This document shows, in pieces, positions 8,636 to 16,366 of a stretch of DNA of 64,000 bases. The stretch covers positions 1 through 64,000 of the forward strand of contig CAXXLO010000002.1 in NCBI GenBank assembly GCA_963664085.2. The letters run 5' to 3'. This stretch comes from Bin5 sp022821545 (GTDB lineage Bacteria > Chloroflexota > Anaerolineae > Caldilineales > Caldilineaceae). The notes under the pieces are model-generated. The model did no database searches, was not told where the DNA came from, and saw only the letters and a list, made by a program, of their open reading frames with translations. Numbering within the stretch: the stretch's first letter is position 1; every line of letters starts with the position of its first letter. The translations under genes were made by a program, and so were the position numbers.

Positions 8636-9010
8636 CGCTGAATTCTACCCGCTGACTGAGTGACCCGCCAAGCTGGGGATGAAATTGGCGCAGTCACTGA
8701 CCACTGCCCACGGCAGTTCTGACCTTGCACCGACTATCATGTTGGGGTACAGTAAACGGTACTTTCCCGTGAGAAGATCGGTCTGCAGAGTAGACAGTAT
8801 TCCGTGGATAGTGACCGCGCTCGCGCGCAACCTTTGGTCAGTTTCGAGACATGACGGAGATCGCGGGGGAACTGGATCATTGCCCAAGTTGAGGCGGCGA
8901 GTTGCGCGCGGCAATTTCGCGGTAGGGGCTGTGAAGGAAGTCTCAGTTCGCGTTTGAATCAGAGTTTCCAACGAAGAGCAATGGGCTGTTAGAGCTTTCG
9001 GGAGAGTTTG
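8636..9010. other. Intergenic region between divergent genes
   Basis: These 375 bp separate the methyltransferase homologue (minus) from the LysM protein (plus) and must contain both promoters. A GGTAC-type repeat is visible around 8755-8765 (GGTACAG...CGGTAC). I could not fix a convincing promoter. The downstream gene has a GGGAGAG ribosome site before its ATG. Confidence 0.3.
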
Positions 9011-11986
9011 ATGAAGTTGGGGCTACGGCTTGCTTTCTTGTTGATTGCGCTGTTATTGCTTTTGCAGATCGTTTCGGTTTTTGCGCAAGAGAGCGGCTAT
9101 ACATACATCGTGCAGCCGGGCGACAGCTGGCCGCTGGTAGCACAGCGAGTCGGCCTGACGGTGAGCCAGCTGCAAGAAGCGAACCCGGATTCCGTGCGCC
9201 CTAACGGCTGGCTTATCGTTGGCGAGAGTCTTTTTGTCCCGTGGACTCCGGACGGTGAGGAGGAGTACTACATCGTCCAGCGGGGTGAAGGCTGGATCAC
9301 AGTGGCCCAGAAGTTCGGCCTGCCGGTTGAACTGCTGCAGGGGGCGAATCCCAATTCAGTACGTGCGAACGAAACACTGCTCGTTGGGGAACGGCTGCTG
9401 ATTCCGTCATTCCTGGCGACTCCGACCGCCGTACCGACCCGAGTGCCGACAGTCGCGCCAGTCGAAACGCAGGACGAAGGGCTGTCAGAGAGTCAATCTC
9501 CGCTTGTTACCCCCACGCCAGTCCTGGACATCATGTCCATTCTTTCGTCCGACAGCGAACCTGCTCCCTTCTTTATGCCCCGCATCAGCCTGCCTTTGCC
9601 CCGGCGCGTGACCCTTCCCCCGTGTCCGGAAGCGCATGATGGCCTGGGCCGGACGTTGACTGCCCTATTCGGCATTCCGACATCAAACCGCCATGAGCAA
9701 CTTACCTCGTTTCTGGCGGATTGCGGAGTCGAGTTTCACACTCTGGTCAACGCAGACCTCACCTCCGATAGCGTAGATGACGCCGTCCTCGTGTATACGA
9801 ACGCCGAAGGAGGGCGGCCAGGCGCGGTTACCGGGAGCGAGAGCGGAACTGAGGCCGACATACAGGAACTGGTGATACTCGACGGTGGAGAAGGACACTC
9901 TCTCAGCTACGAGATCACCGCAACCGGAACGATCGAGTTGCTGGCAACCCGAGACATTAACGCCGACGGTCTGACCGACGTCGTGTGGACGGATACCGTA
10001 TGCGGGCTAAGCTCCTGCTTCGTCACGGTGCATGTCCGCAGCTGGGATGGCGCCGCCTGGAGGGACTGGACCAAAGGCACGATTACGATGGCCGGGGCAA
10101 ATGTTTCGTTGGCCCCCAGCGACAGTCCGGGCAGGCCCAACGAGATCCGTTTGATAGGGGGTCAGTACCCTGGAGACGACGCCGGTCCGCAGCGGGCCCG
10201 ACTCGCGATATGGACGAGCGCCGACGGCGCGCCATATGCCATGAGCAGCGAAAGAATGATGCCCAGCCTCTGCCTTTACCACACGGTAATCGATGCCAAT
10301 TACGCCATGTCGAGCGAACTCTATCTCGAAAAGGCACAGTGGCTCTATGCCGATGCTGTTGAGAATAGTAACTGGCAGGCTTGTGGAGACCGGGCCGGGG
10401 AGCTGTCTGAACTGCGCAGCTTTGCCCTCTTCAGACTTGCGTTGATTGCAGGCTATGAGTCGAATCCTGAGCTGGCCGCGGCAAGGGTGGAGCGGCTTGC
10501 GTCCACTTTTGAGAGACAGATCTATGCAGAAGTGGGTGTACGGTGGTTGGCCGCGTACCAGCAGAGCGGCGACGCCGGGACAGCATGCGAAGCAGCCTAT
10601 AATTTCGCCGCGGCGAACCCCGAGGTTGTGAATATACTGGCCGATTACGGTTATGCCAACCCTGATTTTTCAGCTGAGGACGTATGCCCATACTTGGAGT
10701 TCGAGCAGGACGAAGGGCCCGATTTGCCCGAACCGCGCCCAACCGAAACCGAAGGACTACCGGTCTGTCCGGAGAGCGCGGCACAGTATCTTACCGTCCT
10801 TCCCGATGTAATCGCAGAACTGACCGGGGGACGGAGTTCTGTCGGGGAATCGGATGGCGAGAGTCAGGAAAGTGGAATCCTGAAGCTGAGGATTCTCCTC
10901 GACGCCTGGCTGCAGTCCTGTGATGCAATGGGTGATGAGCGGGGCGGACTGCTTATCTACGATCTGAACCAGGACGGGCTGAAAGATGTCATTGCGATGC
11001 CGTCGACAGTGAGCGATGACGGATACGGTCCAGGCGGAGCGGAAGGCGTTGTTCTGATTCTGCACCAGCGCGCTGACGGCAGTTTCGAGACGGTCTACAC
11101 ACCTGAAGTTGAGGGGCTGCCCAGGATTCTGGCAATTGGTGATGCCAATGGGGATGGCAGAGCGGAGTTAATCTGGCAGTTGGAGCGTTGCACAACATTC
11201 TGCCTGCTGACGGTAGAGGCAATCACCTGGGACGGTGAAGCCGCTGCATACCAGTCGGTGATTGGGCCGGGCGCCGCGATCGCGGAAGGTGAAGTCCTGG
11301 TTGACGTGGTCGAAGATGAGTCATCAGATCTCCCCCGCATCCGGCGCCTCTGGTTCAGCGGCGGCGTCAGCGGCAGGGAGGAGAAGGGACTGGAAATACC
11401 GCATACAGAAATCTGGTTCAGCATGGACGGCACGCCATTGCGCCGGCACACGTGGTCCTATGACCGTGCGAACGACGCCAGCAACTGCTTGGGGCTGCGC
11501 TTGATCGAGGCGAACATAGCGCTCCAGGCTGCTGGGCCAGAGGGGAACCGGGCGAGCTATGCGACGGCAATCGAGATGTACAAGGATGCCCTGGAGTCGC
11601 CTGATTTGCAGCCGTGCAGCGTTCAGGGGACGGACTCTGAGGAGGAGACGGCGCTGTTGAGAGGGCTGGCCAACTTCCGGCTTGTCCAGGTACTGACGCT
11701 GAACAACCAGCGGTCAGAGGCAGAGTCGCTGCTGGAAACGCTGGAGGAGGAACAGCCGGAGAACCGATACACGGAAGCGGCCCACGCCTGGCTGGCTGCC
11801 TACACGTCGGTCCCCAACGCTGTGGCAGCCTGTGCCTCAGTGATGTCGATCTTCCTGGACAGCCCGGAACTCTGGCAGATCACCGAGGAGTTTGGGCGCG
11901 ATCACCCCTCGCTGAGCATGCGCCAGGTCTGCTATGTACCGAACAGCGGCGAGGCGTTTGAATTCCGGCTCACTCCGAACTGGTAA
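9011..11986 (+). CDS. Exported LysM protein with duplicated FG-GAP-like/TPR-like modules
   Basis: A 991-residue secreted protein. The first ~25 residues are a signal peptide ending near VFAQ. Two LysM repeats follow (about 29-75 and 85-130; each 'Y.IVQ.G...VAQ.FGL.....Q.ANP.SV'), which would bind peptidoglycan or related glycans. A Thr/Pro-rich linker (130-200) leads to two copies of a large unit starting with Cys-Pro-Glu (about 207 and 586). Each unit has FG-GAP-like calcium motifs (DINADG, DLNQDG, DANGDG) followed by an alpha-helical, TPR-like segment ending in a Cys-x-x-Pro/Val motif. This is an internal duplication. The role is unknown; a cell-surface sensing or scaffolding protein is plausible. 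The frame has a TTG one codon earlier, but the ATG is the likely start. Confidence 0.85.
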   Translation: MKLGLRLAFLLIALLLLLQIVSVFAQESGYTYIVQPGDSWPLVAQRVGLTVSQLQEANPDSVRPNGWLIVGESLFVPWTPDGEEEYYIVQRGEGWITVAQKFGLPVELLQGANPNSVRANETLLVGERLLIPSFLATPTAVPTRVPTVAPVETQDEGLSESQSPLVTPTPVLDIMSILSSDSEPAPFFMPRISLPLPRRVTLPPCPEAHDGLGRTLTALFGIPTSNRHEQLTSFLADCGVEFHTLVNADLTSDSVDDAVLVYTNAEGGRPGAVTGSESGTEADIQELVILDGGEGHSLSYEITATGTIELLATRDINADGLTDVVWTDTVCGLSSCFVTVHVRSWDGAAWRDWTKGTITMAGANVSLAPSDSPGRPNEIRLIGGQYPGDDAGPQRARLAIWTSADGAPYAMSSERMMPSLCLYHTVIDANYAMSSELYLEKAQWLYADAVENSNWQACGDRAGELSELRSFALFRLALIAGYESNPELAAARVERLASTFERQIYAEVGVRWLAAYQQSGDAGTACEAAYNFAAANPEVVNILADYGYANPDFSAEDVCPYLEFEQDEGPDLPEPRPTETEGLPVCPESAAQYLTVLPDVIAELTGGRSSVGESDGESQESGILKLRILLDAWLQSCDAMGDERGGLLIYDLNQDGLKDVIAMPSTVSDDGYGPGGAEGVVLILHQRADGSFETVYTPEVEGLPRILAIGDANGDGRAELIWQLERCTTFCLLTVEAITWDGEAAAYQSVIGPGAAIAEGEVLVDVVEDESSDLPRIRRLWFSGGVSGREEKGLEIPHTEIWFSMDGTPLRRHTWSYDRANDASNCLGLRLIEANIALQAAGPEGNRASYATAIEMYKDALESPDLQPCSVQGTDSEEETALLRGLANFRLVQVLTLNNQRSEAESLLETLEEEQPENRYTEAAHAWLAAYTSVPNAVAACASVMSIFLDSPELWQITEEFGRDHPSLSMRQVCYVPNSGEAFEFRLTPNW

Positions 11987-13026
11987 TGACCGGCGAGCCG
12001 GCAGCCATGGCCTCCAGCAACATCATGCCGAAGCCCTCATATAAGCTGGGGAAGAGAAAGGCGGTGGCGGCGGCATTGAGCGGCCCCTTGTCTTCTTCTT
12101 CGACCCAACCGATGAAGCGCACGTGTTCGGTCAGATTGAGCTGACGGACGAGCCGCCGAGGGTCTGGGAAGAAAGTCCGTGTCCGTACGCGGCAGGTTGC
12201 CTGCCAGGACCAGCTTGACGGCCGGGTCCCCGCCGAGATCGAGGTATCTTCGATAGGCTTGCACGATCCCCATCACGTTTTTGCGTACGTCAAAGCCGCC
12301 GAGATAGAGAAAGTAGCGATCCGGCAAGGAATACTTGCGCGCCACACGCAGGTCGCCGGAGAAGGGAGGTTCCCTTTCTTGCTGCTCCGCATCTCCATCC
12401 TCCCAGTTCGGTCCGTGATGAACGGCATATACGCTTTCGCCAGGCAGGCCGAGATGAGCGATGATGTCCCGCCGGCTGGCTTCACTGACGGTCAATACGG
12501 CGGCGCAGCGCCGGGTCGAAATGGAGACCAACCGGGTATAGAGCCGGCCCGGCAAGCGCCCGCGATAGGGCGGTAGTAGCAGGGGGATCAGATCGTGGAC
12601 GGTCACTACTGTCGGGGCCGGCTGCCATAGCGGCGCCGCCCAATAGGGAATCAGCAGCAGATCGGCGCCCAGACTGCGAGCGCGGCGAGGCACGGTCACT
12701 TGTTCCCAGTAGACCTTTGCCAGTTGGCGGGGCAGTGGTGGAGGCGGCGAAACGACAGTGGCCCAATGAGAAGGAATTGGGGCCGACGCGTCGCCTTGTC
12801 TGCCTTCAACCGGGTTGCGGGGCAGGAGCAGCGAGTACTTGATCGGTATCCGGTTGTCAGCCTTCCGGGCTAGGCTGTGCGTTTCAGCATGGCCGTGACT
12901 TTCCGCGGCATTTGCCCTCCCGGCCGGCGCGTTCAGTGCCGCCAGGTGGGGCAACAACCGGTGCAGATATTGACCGCTGCCTGTGTTGGGTTGTTCCCAA
13001 AACCAGCCACTGACGACGATGTGCAT
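11970..13026 (-). pseudogene. Glycosyltransferase family 4, frameshifted and 3'-truncated
   Basis: The N-terminal ~290 residues (start MHIVVSGWFWEQPNTGSGQY at 13026, after an AGGGG site) are a GT4/GT1-type glycosyltransferase with the GSGQY loop and 'FLYLGGFDVRKNV'. Near 12164-12172 the frame shifts. The other frame continues the family sequence with 'HVRFIGWVEEEDKGPLN' and the diagnostic 'LFPSLYEGFGMMLLEA', then stops at 11970-11972. The last ~70-100 residues expected in GT4 enzymes are missing, replaced by the end of the convergent LysM gene, which it overlaps by 17 bp. One indel plus a lost tail suggests a pseudogene, although a sequencing error could explain the shift alone. It follows a GalE-like gene by 55 bp. 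Confidence 0.8.
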
Positions 13027-13081
13027 CGTTGCCCCTATTTGCAACGAAAACAAGGCAGGGGACGTTGCGCTAGGACTGCCG

Positions 13082-14074
13082 CTACGCTGTGACCGCCGCG
13101 GTTCTGGCCCACTCTACGGTGCGGCGGAGACCCTCACTCAGATCGATTTCGGCTTCCCAGCCTAACTCCTGCCCGGCTTTGGAACAGTCCAGCCATGTAG
13201 CGCGCACTTCGCCGGCGGGTCGGGGCAAGTGGGATGGTGTGCGACCGTACCCGGTCAGGTCTGCGAGTTGTCGGTAAAGGGTGTTGATGTCGGTAGGGAG
13301 GCCTGTGCCCACGTTGTAGGTACCGTTCAGTTCACTGTTCAGGGCGAGAATGTTGGCCCTGGCGACATCGTCCACGTAGACGAAGTCACGCTGCTGGCCG
13401 CCGTCGCCGGTTATGTGGGTGGCTTGATCGGACAGCATGGCGTCGGTAAAGATGGCGACGACGCCGGCCTCGCCCTTTGCATCCTGGCGCGGGCCGTAAA
13501 CGTTGGCGTAGCGCAGGATGACGTATGGCAGGTCGTAGTTCTGATTGTACAGTTCGATGTAGTGTTCGCAGCTGAGCTTGTTGGCGCCGTAGTTGTCCTT
13601 GGGTTGTGGTCGGCTTTCCTCGGTGAAAGGCAAAGTCGGTGAACTGGGAGTTCGCCGGCCCTCCACGTTACCTTCAGCTGCTGTCCCGGTCGAAAAATTG
13701 CCTTCGCCATAGACAGCGCCGCCGGTGCTTGCAAAGATGAACTTGGAACAGTTGTAATCTTTCACCAGCTCCAGAAGATGCAGCGTTCCGATTATGTTGA
13801 CCTTGGCATAGGCAATGGGGTCTCTCATGCTTTCGCGCACGTTGGCGAGGGCGGCCTGATGCACCACCGCCTGAGGATGTTCGGCTGCAAAAAGATCGGC
13901 AAGACCGGCTTGATCGCGAATGTCCACCTCGTAGAGCGGCACGTCGGCGGGGAGATTGGTCCTCTTGCCGGTTCGCAGATTGTCGGCAGTCACGACCTCG
14001 TAGCCGGCCCTGCGCAGCCAGCGCACAATGTGGCTGCCGATAAAGCCTGCTCCGCCAGTAACCAGTACTTTCAC
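13082..14074 (-). CDS. NAD-dependent epimerase, UDP-glucose 4-epimerase (GalE)-like
   Basis: A 330-residue extended short-chain dehydrogenase. The NAD-binding motif GGAGFIGSH is at residues 7-15 and the catalytic YxxxK is YGANK near residue 168. 'RDFVYVDDVA' and 'YNVGTG' are typical of GalE/WbpP-type nucleotide-sugar epimerases. An insertion of about 25 residues rich in Thr/Gly/Pro sits between the 'STGGAVYG' strand and the catalytic Tyr. The product would be an epimerised UDP-sugar feeding the (now broken) glycosyltransferase encoded directly downstream. The exact sugar cannot be assigned. The gene is divergent from the SsnA-like amidohydrolase. Confidence 0.9.
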   Translation of the reverse strand: MKVLVTGGAGFIGSHIVRWLRRAGYEVVTADNLRTGKRTNLPADVPLYEVDIRDQAGLADLFAAEHPQAVVHQAALANVRESMRDPIAYAKVNIIGTLHLLELVKDYNCSKFIFASTGGAVYGEGNFSTGTAAEGNVEGRRTPSSPTLPFTEESRPQPKDNYGANKLSCEHYIELYNQNYDLPYVILRYANVYGPRQDAKGEAGVVAIFTDAMLSDQATHITGDGGQQRDFVYVDDVARANILALNSELNGTYNVGTGLPTDINTLYRQLADLTGYGRTPSHLPRPAGEVRATWLDCSKAGQELGWEAEIDLSEGLRRTVEWARTAAVTA

Positions 14075-14280
14075 AACGCGCTCCTCTGTGGCGAGTTCCG
14101 TTTCGGGAATTTCAGTATAAGGAGTTCGTGCAGTTTGCGAAAATCAGGGTGGGACCCTTCTCGGCTTTTGCGTTTCCAACGGGCAACCTTATACTTCATA
14201 ACTTCGGTAACTTACATTTTGGATCTCCACTGATGGTAAGTCACGATTCGATATCCGGCGTAGGAGGAGACGGGTTGGGG

Positions 14281-15615
14281 ATGCTAATTCACAACGCGAC
14301 GGCAGTCACCTTTGACGGTTCGAACCGGGTCCTGGCAGATGGCGGCGTCTATGTCCACGGAGACGTGATCATGGATGTTGACGAGAGCGGGCCCTTGCTG
14401 AGCCGCTATCCTGACGCTGAACTGTGGGATGCGCAGGGCAAGCTGCTGATGCCTGGCATGATCTGCTCGCACACGCACTACTACGGCGCATTTGCCAGGG
14501 GGATGTATATTCCGGGTGAGCCGGCCAGGGATTTTCCGGAGATCCTGCAGAAACTGTGGTGGCCGCTGGACCGGTCGCTGGATCTGGAGGGCGTGCAGAG
14601 TTCGGCGGAGGTCTGCCTGGTAGACGCCATCCGCAACGGTACGACCACACTGGTTGACCACCACGCCAGCCAGAATGCGATCGACGGGAGCCTGGACGCG
14701 ATCGCCGCTGCCGTAGACACCAGCGGGCTGCGGTCGGTCCTCTGTTACGAGGTGACGGACCGGGACGGTCCTGCGGCGGCGCGGGTAGGGATACGCGAGA
14801 ACGTGCGCTTTGCCAGGGCATTGCGCGATTCACCGCTGGCGGAGCGGGTGGCCGCCACCTTTGGCTTGCACGCCAGCATGACGCTCTCTGACGAGACGCT
14901 GGAGGCATGTCGAGCGGAAAGCAGCCGTTTTCACGTTCACGTTGCCGAACACCAGGCGGACGCCTGGGACAGCCTGAGACGAAGCGGCAAACGAACGGTT
15001 GAGAGATTGCACGGGTTTGGCATCACAGGGGTTGAAAGCATCTTTGCCCATTGTGTTCACGTCGATGGCTGGGAGATGGCCTTGCTGAAGGAGACGGGGA
15101 CTTTTGTATCGCACCAGCCCCGCTCGAACATGAACAACGCGGTAGGCGCGGCCAGCGTGCCGGCGATGCTGCGGGGAGAGATGCCGGTCGTCCTCGGCAA
15201 CGACGGCTTCAGCAATGACATGTTTGCTGAGATGAAGGCGACGGATCAGCTCCACAAGGTGAACAGCGGCGACCCGCGCACATTGGGCGCGGATAAAGTG
15301 TTGCAGATGGCGGTATACAACAACAGAGAGCTGGCCCGCGCCTTCTTTGAAAAACCGATTGGAATTCTGGCTCCCGGCGCTCTTGCCGACCTCATTCTCC
15401 TCGACTACCATCCCACTACGCCCTTGCACGGCGACAACCTGCCATGGCATATCCTGTTCGGCATAAGCGGCGGTCACGTCCACAGCACGATCTGTCACGG
15501 ACGGGTACTGATGCGCGATCGGGAGTTGCTCACGCTGGATGAGGCGGAGATCAGCGGCCGGAGCCGGGAGCGTGCGCAGGAGACTTGGGAGAGGTTCTGG
15601 CAATTGAGCGCTTGA
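14281..15615 (+). CDS. ssnA: SsnA-like amidohydrolase
   Basis: A 444-residue metal-dependent amidohydrolase of the SsnA/TrzN/guanine-deaminase-like group. The metal ligands are visible as SHTHYY (HxH), the His in 'HVHVAEH', 'AHCVH' and the Asp in 'GNDGFSNDM'. The stretch 'WWPLDRSLDLEGV' followed by 'AIRNGTTTLVDHHASQ' is characteristic of SsnA, a putative aminohydrolase found in selenate and purine gene clusters. The frame is open further upstream, but the ATG at 14281 follows GGAGGAGA and starts the family-like 'MLIHNATAVTFD'. The F420-reductase-like gene starts 31 bp downstream, probably in the same operon. The substrate is unproven; a deaminated or dehalogenated heterocycle is likely. Confidence 0.82.
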   Translation: MLIHNATAVTFDGSNRVLADGGVYVHGDVIMDVDESGPLLSRYPDAELWDAQGKLLMPGMICSHTHYYGAFARGMYIPGEPARDFPEILQKLWWPLDRSLDLEGVQSSAEVCLVDAIRNGTTTLVDHHASQNAIDGSLDAIAAAVDTSGLRSVLCYEVTDRDGPAAARVGIRENVRFARALRDSPLAERVAATFGLHASMTLSDETLEACRAESSRFHVHVAEHQADAWDSLRRSGKRTVERLHGFGITGVESIFAHCVHVDGWEMALLKETGTFVSHQPRSNMNNAVGAASVPAMLRGEMPVVLGNDGFSNDMFAEMKATDQLHKVNSGDPRTLGADKVLQMAVYNNRELARAFFEKPIGILAPGALADLILLDYHPTTPLHGDNLPWHILFGISGGHVHSTICHGRVLMRDRELLTLDEAEISGRSRERAQETWERFWQLSA

Positions 15616-15646
15616 GCACCAGTTTGCAGGTAAAGAGGAGAGAGCA

Positions 15647-16312
15647 GTGACCAATCCAACTCTCGCCGTCATTGGGGGCACAGGTGAGGAGGGTTCGGGC
15701 CTGGCATTACGCTGGGCGGCGGCCGGATATCCGGTTCTGATCGGAAGCCGCAGCCGTGAGCGAGCCGTTGCCGCGGCGGCAGAGTTGAGGTCGATGTTGC
15801 CGGCAGAACTCCCGGCGCGGATTTGCGGTGATTCCAACGCAGGGGCGGCCGCGGGGGCGGATGTGATCGTCCTCAGTGTCCCCTACAGTTCGCAGGCCGA
15901 AATTCTGGAACAGATCCGGGCGGGTTGCGAGGGAAAGACGGTCGTGAGCGTGGTGGTCCCGTTGAGACCGCCGCGGGTGAGCCGGGTATGGCGCCCAGCT
16001 GGTGGGTCGGCGGCGGAAGAAGCGCAGGCGCTGCTGGGCGGCGGGGCGCGCGTGGTTGCGGCGTTTCAGAACATCAGCGCAACCCATTTGAAAGAGCTGG
16101 ACCACGCCGTAGATTGCGATATCCTCGTTACGGGTGACGACAGAGAGGCAAAACAGACGGCGATCGAACTGGCGCAGGCAGCAGGAATGCGGGGAGTTGA
16201 CGCGGGCCCGCTGGTAAACAGCAGTGTCAGCGAAGGGTTGACCGCGCTGCTTATCGGAATTAACATCCGCAACAAAGTGAAAGGGAGCGGGATCCGGATC
16301 ACGGGCGTTTGA
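15647..16312 (+). CDS. NADPH-dependent F420 reductase-like protein
   Basis: A 221-residue Rossmann protein of the NADPH:F420 oxidoreductase (Fno/NpdG) family, which exchanges hydride between NADP(H) and the deazaflavin F420. The N-terminal 'AVIGGTGEEGSGLALRW' and the NADP-binding 'IGSRSRERA' are clear. The C-terminal 'SVSEGLTALLIGINIRN...GIRITG' matches the family end. The start is GTG after AGAGGAGAG. It follows the SsnA-like gene by 31 bp, so the two are probably co-expressed. Presence of F420 biochemistry fits Chloroflexota. Related imine- or ketopantoate-type reductases are the alternative. Confidence 0.82.
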   Translation: MTNPTLAVIGGTGEEGSGLALRWAAAGYPVLIGSRSRERAVAAAAELRSMLPAELPARICGDSNAGAAAGADVIVLSVPYSSQAEILEQIRAGCEGKTVVSVVVPLRPPRVSRVWRPAGGSAAEEAQALLGGGARVVAAFQNISATHLKELDHAVDCDILVTGDDREAKQTAIELAQAAGMRGVDAGPLVNSSVSEGLTALLIGINIRNKVKGSGIRITGV

Positions 16313-16366
16313 CGCTTGGCGCTGGATGCAGGCAGACCTCCCTATAGTTGTCCACCAGCCAAAAAC

